Source: Stenotrophomonas sp. MMGLT7 (GTDB lineage: Bacteria > Pseudomonadota > Gammaproteobacteria > Xanthomonadales > Xanthomonadaceae). Taken from it: DNA of 64,000 nt. The stretch covers positions 124,001 to 188,000 of the forward strand of contig NZ_JAJOZS010000001.1 of assembly GCF_021168555.1 (NCBI RefSeq), given 5' to 3'. The translations under genes and the position numbers were made by a program. This document shows positions 48,555 to 57,975 of the stretch, piece by piece (position 1 is the first letter of the stretch; each line of letters starts with the position of its first letter). The notes beneath the pieces are model-generated. The model searched no databases. It was not told where the DNA came from and worked only from the letters and a program-made list of their open reading frames with translations.

Positions 48555-49400
48555 TCAGCCGGCCAGTTTCTTCAGGAAGCGCTCGGCGCGCTCCAGATCC
48601 TTCTTGCCGCCGCAGCTGCTGTGCAGCGCGATGGCCTGTTTCAGGTTGTCCACCGCACCACGCAGCACGTCCGCCGGCGGCGGCGCGTCATCGCTGGCCG
48701 GGCGCAGTACGGCGCGGCCCTGCGCCAGCAACAGCTTGGCGCGGACTTCGTCGGGCATGTCCTGGTTTGCGGTGAGCGCCGCCGCCTTAGCCAGCACTTC
48801 CAGGTCGGGGGTCATGGGTTCCTGGCCGGCGGCCAGCGCATCCAGCGCGGCCTCTGCGAATTCCTCGGCGACGATGGTGCCGAGGGTGCGCTTGAACTGG
48901 TCGCCCGCTTCCAGCTTGTGCTGGAAGGCATAGGCGGCCAGCTCCAGGGCGCGGGGATAGTTGGCGGCGTCGATGTTCCAGACCAGCAGCGTGGTCAGCA
49001 CGTCATCCGGCGCACCGGCGTCGGCCAGCAGGACGCCGTCCAGATAGGCGTCGTACTCGCCCACCAGCGTCTTCTTCAGTTCGGCCTTGGCCGCGGTGGA
49101 CTGCACCTGCTTCAGCCGCAGCCGGTCCTGGTGCAGCTTGGCAAGGTGCTGCTCGTACTGGGTCAGGTCGCCGCGCAGCGCGGTACCCGTGACACCCTCC
49201 TTTGCGGCCTGCCGGCGCACGCGGTTGCGCTGCGCGGCGGTCTTCACCGGCGCGGGCATCGGCTGCTGGGCAATGGCCGGCTGTACGCGCACGGCCTCGG
49301 CGGCGGCTGCTGCCTTGTCGGCTGCTTTCGCCTGCGCGTCTTCCAGCGCCTGCTGCTTGGCCTGGCGCTTGGCGTGGAAACTGGATCGAGCGATGCTCAT
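48555..49400 (-). CDS. M: Terminase small subunit M
   Basis: A 281-residue GpM family protein with a very basic helical N-terminus (SFHAKRQAKQQALEDAQAKA) and the conserved core LLVWNIDAANYPRALELAAY. Recognises and nicks cos in P2. About 117 bp separate it from L. Confidence 0.9.
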   Translation of the reverse strand: MSIARSSFHAKRQAKQQALEDAQAKAADKAAAAAEAVRVQPAIAQQPMPAPVKTAAQRNRVRRQAAKEGVTGTALRGDLTQYEQHLAKLHQDRLRLKQVQSTAAKAELKKTLVGEYDAYLDGVLLADAGAPDDVLTTLLVWNIDAANYPRALELAAYAFQHKLEAGDQFKRTLGTIVAEEFAEAALDALAAGQEPMTPDLEVLAKAAALTANQDMPDEVRAKLLLAQGRAVLRPASDDAPPPADVLRGAVDNLKQAIALHSSCGGKKDLERAERFLKKLAG

Positions 49401-49437
49401 GGGGTCGGTCCTCGGTCAGTGGATGGGTGGCAGCGGA

Positions 49438-50481
49438 TCAACCGCCGCCACCGCCGCCCTCTTCCACGGCATCGCCGATCTGGATGTTCTCGATCAGGGC
49501 GCCGAAACCGTAGTCCTCGACCACGTAGGCATCGTTGGACGATTCGTAGTTGGCGATGCGGTTCTTCTCCGGCTCCTCCTTCAGGTAGCGGCGGCGGCCC
49601 TCCTCCTGCCAGTACAGCGACAGGTTGGACAGGCTGGTGATCAGGATCTTGCCGGTCGGGAAGAACGGCACGCGCAGCGCCGGCAGCCCGCCGAGCTGCT
49701 TCTTGGACTTGATGATGTCCGCGGCCAGTTGCTCGGTCGGCGGCAGGTCCTGGTTGACCATCTGGAAGTACTTGTCGTTCAGCAGGTCGCGGCCGACGAT
49801 GGCCACCAGGCTGGTGTCGTCCTGGTACCACGGGTCGATCAGGCTGTTGACCGCGTCCATCACCAGCGCGTCCAGGTTGGCGTAGTCCGGCGCGGTGCCG
49901 CCGATCTTCACCACGTTGGCGGCGGCCCCGGAATCGAGCACGCGGGCGTCGGCATGCGTGCGATACTGCTGCAGCCAGCCGATGTTCACGTCCTGCAGCA
50001 GCGGATAGGTGGCGCGGTCGGTAGTGGCCGAGGCCTGCAGGCCGTTGAAGCCAATCATGATGCGATCCAGCGCCTGGCGGCGGATGATGGCGTCGCGCAC
50101 GCGGGTCTGGAAGTCGGTGAACTTGGCCCAGGCATCCAGCAGGCCATAGGGGATGCCAGTGTCGAAGTTGGTCTGCTTGCACAGGTAGCCGTTGGCGTCA
50201 GTGTCGGCGACGTTGATCGGGCTGCGCACGCCGGCGCCGCTGGTATCGGTGCGGCTGGCGATGGTGCTGCCGATGGTGATGCCGACCTTCTCGCCGGCAA
50301 GCTCGCGCACGCCGATCATGTTGATCTGCGACAGGAACGCGCTGGATTCCTGGATCCGGGTTTCCAGCGTCTGCTGCACGCTGGGCGTGGCGCTGAACTG
50401 CACGGCGGCATCCGCCACGCCGTTGAGCTGTGCGATCTGCGTCAGCATGGCGTTGTACAGGACGCGGGTGGTGTTGCGCAT
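49438..50481 (-). CDS. N: Major capsid protein N
   Basis: A 347-residue GpN family protein (TRVLYNAMLTQIAQLNGVAD, then FLSQINMIGVRELAGEKVGI, and GIPYGLLDAWAKFTDFQTRV). P2 N is 357 residues and is cleaved at its N-terminus by O. A poly-Gly end (EEGGGGGG) is unusual. Confidence 0.93.
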   Translation of the reverse strand: MRNTTRVLYNAMLTQIAQLNGVADAAVQFSATPSVQQTLETRIQESSAFLSQINMIGVRELAGEKVGITIGSTIASRTDTSGAGVRSPINVADTDANGYLCKQTNFDTGIPYGLLDAWAKFTDFQTRVRDAIIRRQALDRIMIGFNGLQASATTDRATYPLLQDVNIGWLQQYRTHADARVLDSGAAANVVKIGGTAPDYANLDALVMDAVNSLIDPWYQDDTSLVAIVGRDLLNDKYFQMVNQDLPPTEQLAADIIKSKKQLGGLPALRVPFFPTGKILITSLSNLSLYWQEEGRRRYLKEEPEKNRIANYESSNDAYVVEDYGFGALIENIQIGDAVEEGGGGGG

Positions 50482-50526
50482 GGGGCTTGCTCCGAAGTCG
50501 AATGAGGGGGCCGTGAGGGGGTGGGA

Positions 50527-51375
50527 TCAGCAGTCGGTCAGGGCCTGGCCGCTGCCGCCGGTGGCGGCCGGGCGCTGAGTCGGGTTGGCGGGCTGCTGCG
50601 ACAGCGTTTCCTTCAGCGCGTTGAAGGCGCTGGCGAGATTGGCCAGGTCGGTGCCGGTCTTGGCCTGCGCTTCGCGCAGCGCGGCGGTTTCGCCTTGCGA
50701 GGCCTGCATGAACTCCTGCACCAGACCGGCCAGCTCGGTGAAGTGGGCAGGCTCGCCCTTCGGCTCCGGCTTGTGTTCGGGGTCGGACTTCTTGCCCAGC
50801 AGCTTCTCCAAACGGCTGAAGAAGGCGTCGAAGGCGCCAGGTTCTTCGGCGACTTCCTCGAACTCGATCTCGGTCTCTTCGCCGGCGCTGTAGAACTTGT
50901 CTTCGTGTTGCTTGCGCAGGGCGCTGAACACCAGCGCTTCGGTGCCGAGGCTGGCCGGGGTATCGGTGACGCCCAGCCCGGTGAGATAGGCCTTGCCGCT
51001 GTCGCTGAACTTCGGCGTCAGCTCCATGCTGGTGTAGATCTTCTGCCGCAGCTTGTTGACCAGGTTGAGCAGTTTGCTGGTCGGTTCGATCTGGGCAAAC
51101 AGCGCCAGCTTCTTCTGGCCGGCAATGGTGACTTCCTCGGCCTTGAGCGCGATCACGTCGCCGACCGGCGGGAACAGCGCATCCTCGCCCGCGGACGTAC
51201 TGCGGATATGTTCGATCCACACGCGCGAACCGTAGGTGTTCGGGTCGTAGCTGGCCGCCGCTTCCTCGATCCACTTGCGGTCGATGGTGCGGCCATCGAC
51301 GGTGGCGCCCTCGACACCGACGCGGAAGAACTTGCTGCGGAATTTCTTGGCCTTCGTGCCGGTCTTGGTGCTCAT
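50527..51375 (-). CDS. O: Capsid scaffold and protease O
   Basis: A 282-residue GpO family protein: KFFRVGVEGATVDGRTIDRK near the start, candidate catalytic His in VWIEHIRS and Ser in YTSMELTPKF, then an acidic, helical scaffold half. Self-cleaving protease and scaffold for N. Divergent from P. Confidence 0.92.
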   Translation of the reverse strand: MSTKTGTKAKKFRSKFFRVGVEGATVDGRTIDRKWIEEAAASYDPNTYGSRVWIEHIRSTSAGEDALFPPVGDVIALKAEEVTIAGQKKLALFAQIEPTSKLLNLVNKLRQKIYTSMELTPKFSDSGKAYLTGLGVTDTPASLGTEALVFSALRKQHEDKFYSAGEETEIEFEEVAEEPGAFDAFFSRLEKLLGKKSDPEHKPEPKGEPAHFTELAGLVQEFMQASQGETAALREAQAKTGTDLANLASAFNALKETLSQQPANPTQRPAATGGSGQALTDC

Positions 51376-51489
51376 GCTTGCCTCGATGTCCTGGTTGCGC
51401 GTGCGCTTCAGGAGTCATCGTGTTCAGCGCGGACAGGTCCAGCAATTCGCCTGCCGTGTAAAACACCGGGCAACAGGAATGGCGGCTGT
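51376..51489. promoter_or_regulatory. Divergent O/P late promoter region
   Basis: A 114-bp gap between oppositely oriented late genes, where P2 has the Ogr-dependent promoters. GTGTAAAACAC at 51456-51466 is a palindrome, and TGT-N13-ACA spans 51457-51475, the same spacing as the dyad before J. No sigma-70 -35 is clear, as expected for activator-dependent promoters. Confidence 0.4.
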
Positions 51490-53292
51490 GTGAATGCCCT
51501 TCCCTCGCTCACGCTGGCCAGCGTGAGCGAAACCGTCCAACTACTCCCCCAGGCAGATGCCCGCCGGCAGGCCAAGTTCCTGTACTGGATGGGCTGGCGC
51601 GTTTGCGACATCGCCGAGGCCACCTGGGAGAACGAGAAAACTCTACACAGCTGGAAGGCGCGCGACGAATGGGACCGCGCGGACAACATCGAGCGCATCG
51701 GCGGGGCGCTGGAAATCCGTCTTATCCAGTTGATCCTGAAGGACAGCAAGACCGGCGGCGACTTCAAGGAAATCGACCTGCTGCACCGGCAGCTCGAACG
51801 GCAGGCACGCATCCAGCGCTACCAGGGCGGCGGCAACGAGGCCGACCTGAACCCGGCGGTGGCCAACCGCAATGCCGGCCCCAAGAAGCCGCCGAAGAAG
51901 AACGACTTCAGCGAGGAGGAGATCGAGCGGCTGAAGGATGCCTTCCTCGACGGCTGTTTCGACTTCCAGCGCATCTGGCACCGCGAGAAGAATCAGCGCA
52001 CCCGTGCCCTGCTGAAATCGCGCCAGATCGGCGCGACGTTCTACTTCGCGCGGGAAGCGTTCGTGGACGCCCTGGAGACGGGGCACAACAAGATTTTCCT
52101 GTCGGCGTCGAAGAACCAGTCCTTCATCTTCAAGAACTACATGCAGGACTTCGTGCGCCTGGTGCTGGACCGCGACCTGCGCGCCAACGATGACCTGATC
52201 AAGCTGCACAACGGCGCCGAGATCCGCTTCGTCAGCACCAGCTCGCGCACGGCGCAGGGCTACCACGGCGATTTCTACTTCGACGAGTTCTTCTGGGTGC
52301 CGAAGTTCGCCGAGCTGAACAAGCTGGCCAGCGCGATGGCCACGCACAAGCACTGGCGCAAGACCTACTTCAGCACGCCCAGCACGATGAGCCATGAGGC
52401 CTATCCGTTCTGGGACGGCACCCGCTTGAACAAGGGCCGGCCGAAGGAAAAGCACATCGAGATCGACGTGACGCACAAGGCCCTGGCCCGCGGGCGCCTG
52501 TGCGAGGACCGCATCTGGCGGCAGATCGTGACGGTGCTGGACGCCGAGCGCAGCGGCTGCGACCTGTTCGACATCGAAGAGCTGCGACTGGAGAACAGCG
52601 TCGAGGACTTCGCCAACCTGTACCTGTGCCAGTTCATCGACGACAGCGCCAGCGTGTTCCCGCTGACCATGCTGCAGCCGTGCATGGTCGATTCGTGGGT
52701 CGAATGGGCGGCCGACTACAAGCCGTTCGCCATCCGGCCCTACGGCGACCGGCCGGTGTGGCTGGGCTACGACCCGGCCGAATCCGGCGACAGCGCCGGG
52801 CTGGTGGTGGTGGGCGCTCCGATCGCACCGGGCGACAAGTTCCGCGTCCTGGAGCGGTTCCAGTTCAAGGGCATGGATTTCGCCGCGCAGGCCGAGGCCA
52901 TCCGCAAGATCACGCAACGGTACTGGGTGACCTACATCGGAATCGACGCCACCGGCATGGGCACCGGCGTGGCGCAGCTGGTGCGCCAGTTCTTCCCGGG
53001 GTTGACCACCTTCAGCTACTCGCCGGAAGTGAAGACGCGCCTGGTGCTGAAGGCCTACGACGTGATCAAGAGCGGGCGGCTGGAGTACGACGCCGGCTGG
53101 ACGGATGTGTCGCAGTCGCTGATGGCGATCCAGAAAACCATCACCGCCAACGGCCGGCAGGTGACCTACACCGCCGGCAGGAACCAGGCCACCGGCCATG
53201 CCGACTTGGCGTGGGCGCTGTTCCACGCCTTGCAAAACGAACCGCTGGAAAGCCAGCACGGCAGCACCAGCAGCACGATGGAGATCCTCTGA
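51490..53292 (+). CDS. P: Terminase ATPase subunit P
   Basis: A 600-residue GpP protein from GTG at 51490. N-terminal HTH-like region (YWMGWRVCDIAEATWENEKT), ATPase with the P2-type Walker A in SRQIGATFYFAREAF and Walker B FYFDEFFWV, then nuclease Asp in WLGYDPAESGDSAGLVVVG. Coupled to Q by a one-base overlap (TGATG). Confidence 0.94.
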   Translation: MNALPSLTLASVSETVQLLPQADARRQAKFLYWMGWRVCDIAEATWENEKTLHSWKARDEWDRADNIERIGGALEIRLIQLILKDSKTGGDFKEIDLLHRQLERQARIQRYQGGGNEADLNPAVANRNAGPKKPPKKNDFSEEEIERLKDAFLDGCFDFQRIWHREKNQRTRALLKSRQIGATFYFAREAFVDALETGHNKIFLSASKNQSFIFKNYMQDFVRLVLDRDLRANDDLIKLHNGAEIRFVSTSSRTAQGYHGDFYFDEFFWVPKFAELNKLASAMATHKHWRKTYFSTPSTMSHEAYPFWDGTRLNKGRPKEKHIEIDVTHKALARGRLCEDRIWRQIVTVLDAERSGCDLFDIEELRLENSVEDFANLYLCQFIDDSASVFPLTMLQPCMVDSWVEWAADYKPFAIRPYGDRPVWLGYDPAESGDSAGLVVVGAPIAPGDKFRVLERFQFKGMDFAAQAEAIRKITQRYWVTYIGIDATGMGTGVAQLVRQFFPGLTTFSYSPEVKTRLVLKAYDVIKSGRLEYDAGWTDVSQSLMAIQKTITANGRQVTYTAGRNQATGHADLAWALFHALQNEPLESQHGSTSSTMEIL

Positions 53293-54296
53293 TGATGACC
53301 GACCAGCCGGCGAGCGCGCCGGCGCGAATCGAAGCCTTCACCTTCGGCGACCCCACGCCGGTGCTGGACAGCCGCGGGGTGCTCGACTACCTGGAGTGCT
53401 GGAAGAACGGGCGCTGGTACGAACCGCCGGTGTCGCTCGATGGCCTGGCCAAGACCACGCGCAGCAACGTGTACCTGCAGACCGGGCTGATGTTCAAGCG
53501 CAACATGCTGGCGCGTACCTTCATGCCGCATCGGCTGCTGTCGCGCGAGGCCTTCGAGCAATTCGCCACCGACTGGCTGACCTTCGGCATGGCCTACCTG
53601 GAGCGCAGGGCATCGCGGCTGGGCACGCCGCTGGTGCTGGCGCCAACGCTGGCCAAGTACGTGCGCCGCGGCATCGAACCGGGCCGCTTCTTCCAGGTCA
53701 CCGGCTGGGGCCAGGAGTACGAATTCGACAGGGGCAGCGTGTTCCAGCTGCGCGAGGCCAACGTGGACCAGGAGATCTATGGCCTCCCGGAGTGGCTGTC
53801 GGCCCTGCAGGCGGCCCTGCTCAACGAGAGCGCTACCCTGTTCCGGCGCAAGTACTACAACAACGGCAGCCACGCCGGCTTCATCCTGTACCTGTCCGAT
53901 CCCCAGGTGAACGATGCCGACGTGGACGCCCTGCGCGAAGCGCTGAAGAGCGCCCGCGGCCCGGGCAACTTCCGCAACCTGTTCCTGCATTCGCCGAACG
54001 GCAAGAAGGACGGCATCCAGCTGATCCCCGTCAGCGAAGTGGCGGCCAAGGACGAGTTCAGCGGCATCAAGAACATCACCCGCGACGACATGCTTGCCGC
54101 GCTGCGCGTGCCCCCGCAGCTGATGGGCGTGGTGCCGACCAATGCCGGCGGCTTCGGCGACATCGGCAAGGCGGCCCAGGTCTGGGCGATGCTCGAACTG
54201 GAGCCGCTGCAGCACCGGATGCTCAAGGTGAACGACTGGATCGGCGAGGAGGTGATCCGGTTCGCGCCGTTCGAGCCGCCCGCGCCGGCCGGCTGA
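53292..54296 (+). CDS. Q: Portal protein Q
   Basis: A 334-residue GpQ portal: NGRWYEPPVSLDGLAKTTRS near the start, NESATLFRRKYYNNGSHAGF in the middle, and RVPPQLMGVVPTNAGGFGDI near the end. Forms the dodecameric portal for DNA passage. Last late gene, followed by a terminator. Confidence 0.94.
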   Translation: MMTDQPASAPARIEAFTFGDPTPVLDSRGVLDYLECWKNGRWYEPPVSLDGLAKTTRSNVYLQTGLMFKRNMLARTFMPHRLLSREAFEQFATDWLTFGMAYLERRASRLGTPLVLAPTLAKYVRRGIEPGRFFQVTGWGQEYEFDRGSVFQLREANVDQEIYGLPEWLSALQAALLNESATLFRRKYYNNGSHAGFILYLSDPQVNDADVDALREALKSARGPGNFRNLFLHSPNGKKDGIQLIPVSEVAAKDEFSGIKNITRDDMLAALRVPPQLMGVVPTNAGGFGDIGKAAQVWAMLELEPLQHRMLKVNDWIGEEVIRFAPFEPPAPAG

Positions 54297-54321
54297 CCGG
54301 TCCCCTGGCGCCGCCCCGACG

Positions 54322-54343
54322 AAGCCGCCGAAAGGCGGCTTTT
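54322..54343 (+). terminator. Intrinsic terminator after Q
   Basis: GCCGCC-GAAA-GGCGGC followed by TTTT, 26 bases after the Q stop. A stable GNRA tetraloop hairpin. Confidence 0.8.
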
Positions 54344-55133
54344 CCATGCGGATCGCCCGAACATGAACGAAATGTTAATAAATGGTGAAATTATCGCCAT
54401 TTGGACCCTGGCGCGCGCAGTCGTCGCCCCGCCACGCCTGCCCGCTTCATAGGGTGGTTTTTCTGCGACCCTGCGGTGGACTGGCGGGCCGCCGCCACGG
54501 CCGTTTCCCGGCAATTCCCCGGGGCGTTGGCCCCTGCGGAACCCTGCGAGAAAGCCGCTTCCTGGCCCTCTCTCGGTAGCCGTGGAAGCCGGGGCAGCCC
54601 GACCATTTTTTCAGGTCGCCATCGGAAACGGGTAACAGGGTTACATAGCCCCGCGAAGCATCGGGCAACCCATTGTTTTCAATGGATTTGATGATGCAAC
54701 TCGGTGCGGTTACTACGGGTTGTTCGGCGGTGGGTTCCGGGTTATCTCATTGATCCACAAAGGGTCGTGAATCGACGTTGGTAACCTGATGAAGAGGTTA
54801 CATGGAAACTTCAAAATTACCCGAATGTAACCCTCAAGACAGCGCCATATCCCTTTGAATTTACGTGGAAATCCTGCCACTTCTGGCGCCGGATACCTTT
54901 GTAACCCGTTTCCGATGGCCACCTGGAATTTCAGGAATTGTGGCGGGGAGCCGTATCCACGCGCATGCCCGCCGACTGCCTCGACGCCGGCTCCAGGGGG
55001 TCTCGATCGCTACGGGGATGGCCGGCGGCAAGGCTGGCCAGGCGGATCAGGCGGCGCGGTAGCGGGAACGCGACGGGGCCACGATGTGGATCGGTTCCCG
55101 GTGGCGCAGCACCAACCGGGGGTTTAGCGCGTG
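54344..55133. other. Gene-free 0.8-kb region between Q and attR
   Basis: No convincing gene. In P2-like phages cos lies just past the Q end, so cos is expected here. A GC-rich part (54421-54600) is followed by a distinctly AT-richer part (54600-54930) with multiple GTAACC-type boxes and a 16-bp inverted repeat. The last 90 bases would supply the alternative C-terminus of the integrase in the excised phage. Confidence 0.55.
54631..54907. repeat. Array of GTAACC/GGTTAC boxes
   Basis: Boxes at 54631 (GGTAACA), 54638 (GGGTTACA), 54708 (GGTTAC), 54739 (GGGTTAT), 54780 (GGTAACC), 54796 (GGTTACA), 54826 (TGTAACCC) and 54899 (TGTAACCC), in both orientations. The outer pair lies in an inverted repeat: GCCATCGGAAACGGGT ends at 54633 and its complement starts at 54904. 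Looks like a multi-site protein-binding region (origin, cosB or regulatory). Confidence 0.6.
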
Positions 55134-55150
55134 TCCCCGTGGGGACGCCA
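55134..55150. repeat. attR core
   Basis: A 17-bp copy of the tRNA-Glu 3' end, preceded by non-tRNA phage sequence and followed by host DNA (terminator). Confidence 0.9.
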
Positions 55151-55158
55151 TACGCAGG

Positions 55159-55184
55159 AAGCTCCGGTTCGCCGGGGCTTTTTT
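55159..55184 (+). terminator. Original tRNA terminator, displaced by the prophage
   Basis: GCTCCGG-TTCG-CCGGGGC followed by TTTTTT, nine bases past attR. Similar to the hairpin after the first tRNA-Glu. Before insertion it would have followed the second tRNA-Glu directly. Confidence 0.85.
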
Positions 55185-55316
55185 CGTTTCCGCCCTGGTC
55201 GACGACGCGCGCCCGCAGGCCAGTGCGACGAGACGCGCTGGTAGAATGACCGGTCTGGTGAACACCGCGGTCCGCTGCGGTCGCCCACTCCATCCGCGCC
55301 ATCTCCAGGAGACTTC

Positions 55317-56849
55317 ATGTCCGCAGAGCTGCTCAAGGCCCTTGGCCTGTCCGCGTCCAATTCCGGCACCTACCTGGGCCAGGGCCAGTGGTCGCCCGCC
55401 ACCGGTGCCGGCGTGCTCGAGCCGCTCAATCCGGCCACCAACCAGGTCATCGCCCAGGTCCAGGCCACCACCGTCGAAGACTACGAGCAGATCGTGGCCC
55501 GCGCCCAGCACGCCTTTCGCATCTGGCGCACCACCCCGGCCCCGCGCCGCGGCGAGGCCGTGCGCCTATGCGGCGAGGCGCTGCGCCGGAACAAGGACGC
55601 GCTCGGCTCGCTGGTCGCCCTGGAGATGGGCAAGAGCAAGCCCGAGGGCGACGGCGAAGTCCAGGAGATGATCGACATCGCCGACTTCGCGCTCGGCCAG
55701 AGCCGCATGCTCTATGGCTACACCCTGCACTCCGAGCGCCCCGGCCATCGCATGTACGAGCAGTACCAGCCGCTGGGCCTGGTCGGCGTCATCAGCGCCT
55801 TCAACTTCCCGGTCGCGGTGTGGAGCTGGAACGCGTTCCTGGCCGCGGTCTGCGGCGACATCTGCATCTGGAAGCCGTCCAACAAGACCCCGCTGACCGC
55901 GATCGCGACGATGAAGATCTGCAACGCGGCGCTGGCCGAGGCCGGCTTCCCGGACATCTTCTTCCTGATCAACGATGCCGGCACCGGGCTGTCCGAGCGG
56001 CTGGTGGACGATGCTCGCGTGCCGCTGATCAGCTTCACCGGCTCGACCCAGGTCGGCCGCCTCGTCGCCGAGAAGGTGGCGCGCCGGCTGGGCCGCAGCC
56101 TGCTGGAACTGGGCGGCAACAACGCGATCATCCTCGACGAGAGCGCCGACCTGAAGCTGGCCATCCCCGGGATCGTGTTCGGCGCGGTCGGCACCGCCGG
56201 CCAGCGCTGCACCACCACGCGCCGGCTGATCGTGCACGAATCGATCTACGACACCGTGTTGGCCACGCTGGTGAAGGCCTACAAGCAGGTCGAGGGCAAG
56301 ATCGGCGACCCGACCGATCCGGCCAACCTGATGGGCCCGCTCAACAGCCGCGGCGCGGTCGAGCAGTTCCTGGCCTCGATCGAGAAGGCCAAGGCCGCCG
56401 GCGGCACGATCGAGACCGGCGGCACCGCGCTCGACCGCCCCGGCAACTTCGTGCTGCCGGCGATCGTCACCGGCCTGAAGAACAGCGACGAGGTGGTGCA
56501 GCACGAGACCTTCGCGCCGATCCTGTACGTGATGAAGTACTCGACGCTGGACGAGGCCATCGACATGCAGAACGGCGTGCCGCAGGGCCTGTCCTCGGCG
56601 ATCTTCACCCAGAACCTGAAGGCGGCCGAGACCTTCCTGTCGGCCGCCGGCAGCGACTGTGGCATCGCCAACGTCAACATCGGCACCTCCGGCGCCGAGA
56701 TCGGCGGCGCCTTCGGCGGCGAGAAGGACACCGGCGGCGGCCGCGAGTCCGGCTCGGATGCCTGGAAGGTCTACATGCGCCGCCAGACCAACACCATCAA
56801 CTACTCCGACTCGCTGCCGCTGGCGCAGGGCATCAGGTTCGACCTGTAG
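55317..56849 (+). CDS. amaB: ALDH7-family dehydrogenase (probable alpha-aminoadipic semialdehyde dehydrogenase)
   Basis: A 510-residue aldehyde dehydrogenase. NAD-binding FTGSTQVG near 242, catalytic Glu in LLELGGNNA, catalytic Cys in [13 protein letters not shown] (about 301). Antiquitin-type features include the C-terminal [20 protein letters not shown], and the length matches. Oxidises L-2-aminoadipate semialdehyde/piperideine-6-carboxylate in lysine breakdown with NAD. Other aldehydes are possible substrates. AGGAG lies seven bases before the ATG. Confidence 0.88.
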   Translation: MSAELLKALGLSASNSGTYLGQGQWSPATGAGVLEPLNPATNQVIAQVQATTVEDYEQIVARAQHAFRIWRTTPAPRRGEAVRLCGEALRRNKDALGSLVALEMGKSKPEGDGEVQEMIDIADFALGQSRMLYGYTLHSERPGHRMYEQYQPLGLVGVISAFNFPVAVWSWNAFLAAVCGDICIWKPSNKTPLTAIATMKICNAALAEAGFPDIFFLINDAGTGLSERLVDDARVPLISFTGSTQVGRLVAEKVARRLGRSLLELGGNNAIILDESADLKLAIPGIVFGAVGTAGQRCTTTRRLIVHESIYDTVLATLVKAYKQVEGKIGDPTDPANLMGPLNSRGAVEQFLASIEKAKAAGGTIETGGTALDRPGNFVLPAIVTGLKNSDEVVQHETFAPILYVMKYSTLDEAIDMQNGVPQGLSSAIFTQNLKAAETFLSAAGSDCGIANVNIGTSGAEIGGAFGGEKDTGGGRESGSDAWKVYMRRQTNTINYSDSLPLAQGIRFDL

Positions 56850-56917
56850 TCGCGTGCAGCCGGGACTGCCCGGCCGCTCTGCCCTCCCCGATCTCGATGC
56901 CCCCAAGGAGCGCTTCG

Positions 56918-57199
56918 ATGAACCAAGTCCGCCAGACCAGCACGCTCGCCGTCGTCAGCCTGGTCCTGGGTATCCTCGGCTGGACCCTGCTTCCCTTCAT
57001 CGGCAGCGTGGTGGCGATCGTCACCGGCCATCTCGCCCGCGCGGAAATCCGCCGCGAACCGGCACGGCTGGAGGGCGACGGCCTGGCGCTGGCCGGGCTG
57101 GTACTGGGCTGGCTGTCGGTGGTCCTGTGGGTGGTGGGCATCGTCTTCCTGGTCATGTTCCTGGGCGGCATGGCCTGGCTTGCGAGCATGCATTCGTGA
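56918..57199 (+). CDS. DUF4190-type small membrane protein
   Basis: A 93-residue protein with two hydrophobic hairpin segments (LAVVSLVLGILGWTLLPFIG and LALAGLVLGWLSVVLWVVGI) separated by GHLARAEIRREPARLEGDG, the DUF4190 pattern. Site AAGGAG upstream. Function of the family is unknown. Overlaps the next gene by one base. Confidence 0.85.
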   Translation: MNQVRQTSTLAVVSLVLGILGWTLLPFIGSVVAIVTGHLARAEIRREPARLEGDGLALAGLVLGWLSVVLWVVGIVFLVMFLGGMAWLASMHS

Positions 57200-57969
57200 T
57201 GCAGGGGCCGCAGTCTTCCGTCACCCGCTTCAGCAGCCGGGTCGCCGACTACGTGCGCTATCGGCCCGGCTATCCGCCGGCTCTGATCGAGTGGGTGCAT
57301 GGCGAACTGGGCGTGCGTCCGGACGCGCTGGTGGCCGATATCGGTGCAGGTACCGGCATTTCCGCGCGGATGTTCCTCGAGGCCGGGCATCCGGTGCTGG
57401 CAGTGGAGCCGAACGCGGACATGCGCGCGGCCGCCGAATCCTGGCTGGGCGCGGATGCCGGGTTCCGTCCGGTGGACGGGACCGCGGAGGCGACGACGCT
57501 GGCCGATGGCAGCGTCGACCTGGTCAGCGCCGCGCAGGCATTCCACTGGTTCGACACGCACGCGGTGCGGTGCGAATGGCGCCGCATCCTGCACGCCGGC
57601 GGGCTGGCACTGGTGTACTGGAACTCGCGGCTGCTGGACAGTTCGCCATTCATGGCCGGCTACGAGCAGTTGCTGCTGGAGTACGGCGTCGACTACACCG
57701 CCGTGGCCGAGCGCTACCAGGACGATGCGACCATGCGCGACTGGTTCGGTGCCGGGCTGCGCGGCATCGCGCAGTTCCCCAACGTGCAGCGGCTGGATTT
57801 CGATGCGCTGCGCGGCCGGCTGCTGTCGTCTTCCTATGCGCCACTGCCCGACCATCTCCGCCATGCCCCCATGGTCGAAGCGCTGGAGCGGCTTTTCCAG
57901 CATCATGCACGCGATGGATACGTCGACTTCGAGTACCGTACGCGCGCCTTCGCCGGCTCGCTGGACTGA
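57199..57969 (+). CDS. Class I SAM-dependent methyltransferase
   Basis: A 256-residue protein with SAM motif VADIGAGTGISARM (about 46-59), acidic motif II VLAVEPNADM and post-motif DLVSAAQAFHWFD. Resembles UbiE/trans-aconitate-type small-molecule methyltransferases. Substrate unknown. TGATG overlap with the preceding gene. Confidence 0.85.
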   Translation: MQGPQSSVTRFSSRVADYVRYRPGYPPALIEWVHGELGVRPDALVADIGAGTGISARMFLEAGHPVLAVEPNADMRAAAESWLGADAGFRPVDGTAEATTLADGSVDLVSAAQAFHWFDTHAVRCEWRRILHAGGLALVYWNSRLLDSSPFMAGYEQLLLEYGVDYTAVAERYQDDATMRDWFGAGLRGIAQFPNVQRLDFDALRGRLLSSSYAPLPDHLRHAPMVEALERLFQHHARDGYVDFEYRTRAFAGSLD

Positions 57970-57975
57970 TCGCGC

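Larger units (their letters stand above)
17996..55150. mobile_element. P2-like prophage inserted at tRNA-Glu
   Basis: A 17-bp direct repeat (tccccgtggggacgcca) lies at 17996-18012 and 55134-55150. Between them are a serine recombinase next to attL, a minus-strand early operon, a divergent repressor with plus-strand cargo genes, and a full P2-type set of tail, lysis, head and packaging genes. All recognised core P2 morphogenesis genes appear intact. It differs from P2 in recombinase class, in its primase-helicase replication gene, and in having the D end of the late block beside the immunity region. Confidence 0.92.

Noticed and set aside
55388-57199. 603-codon plus-strand open frame over the ALDH gene
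   Set aside because: An Arg/Gly/Ala-rich alternative frame of the dehydrogenase; the ALDH frame has all catalytic motifs.
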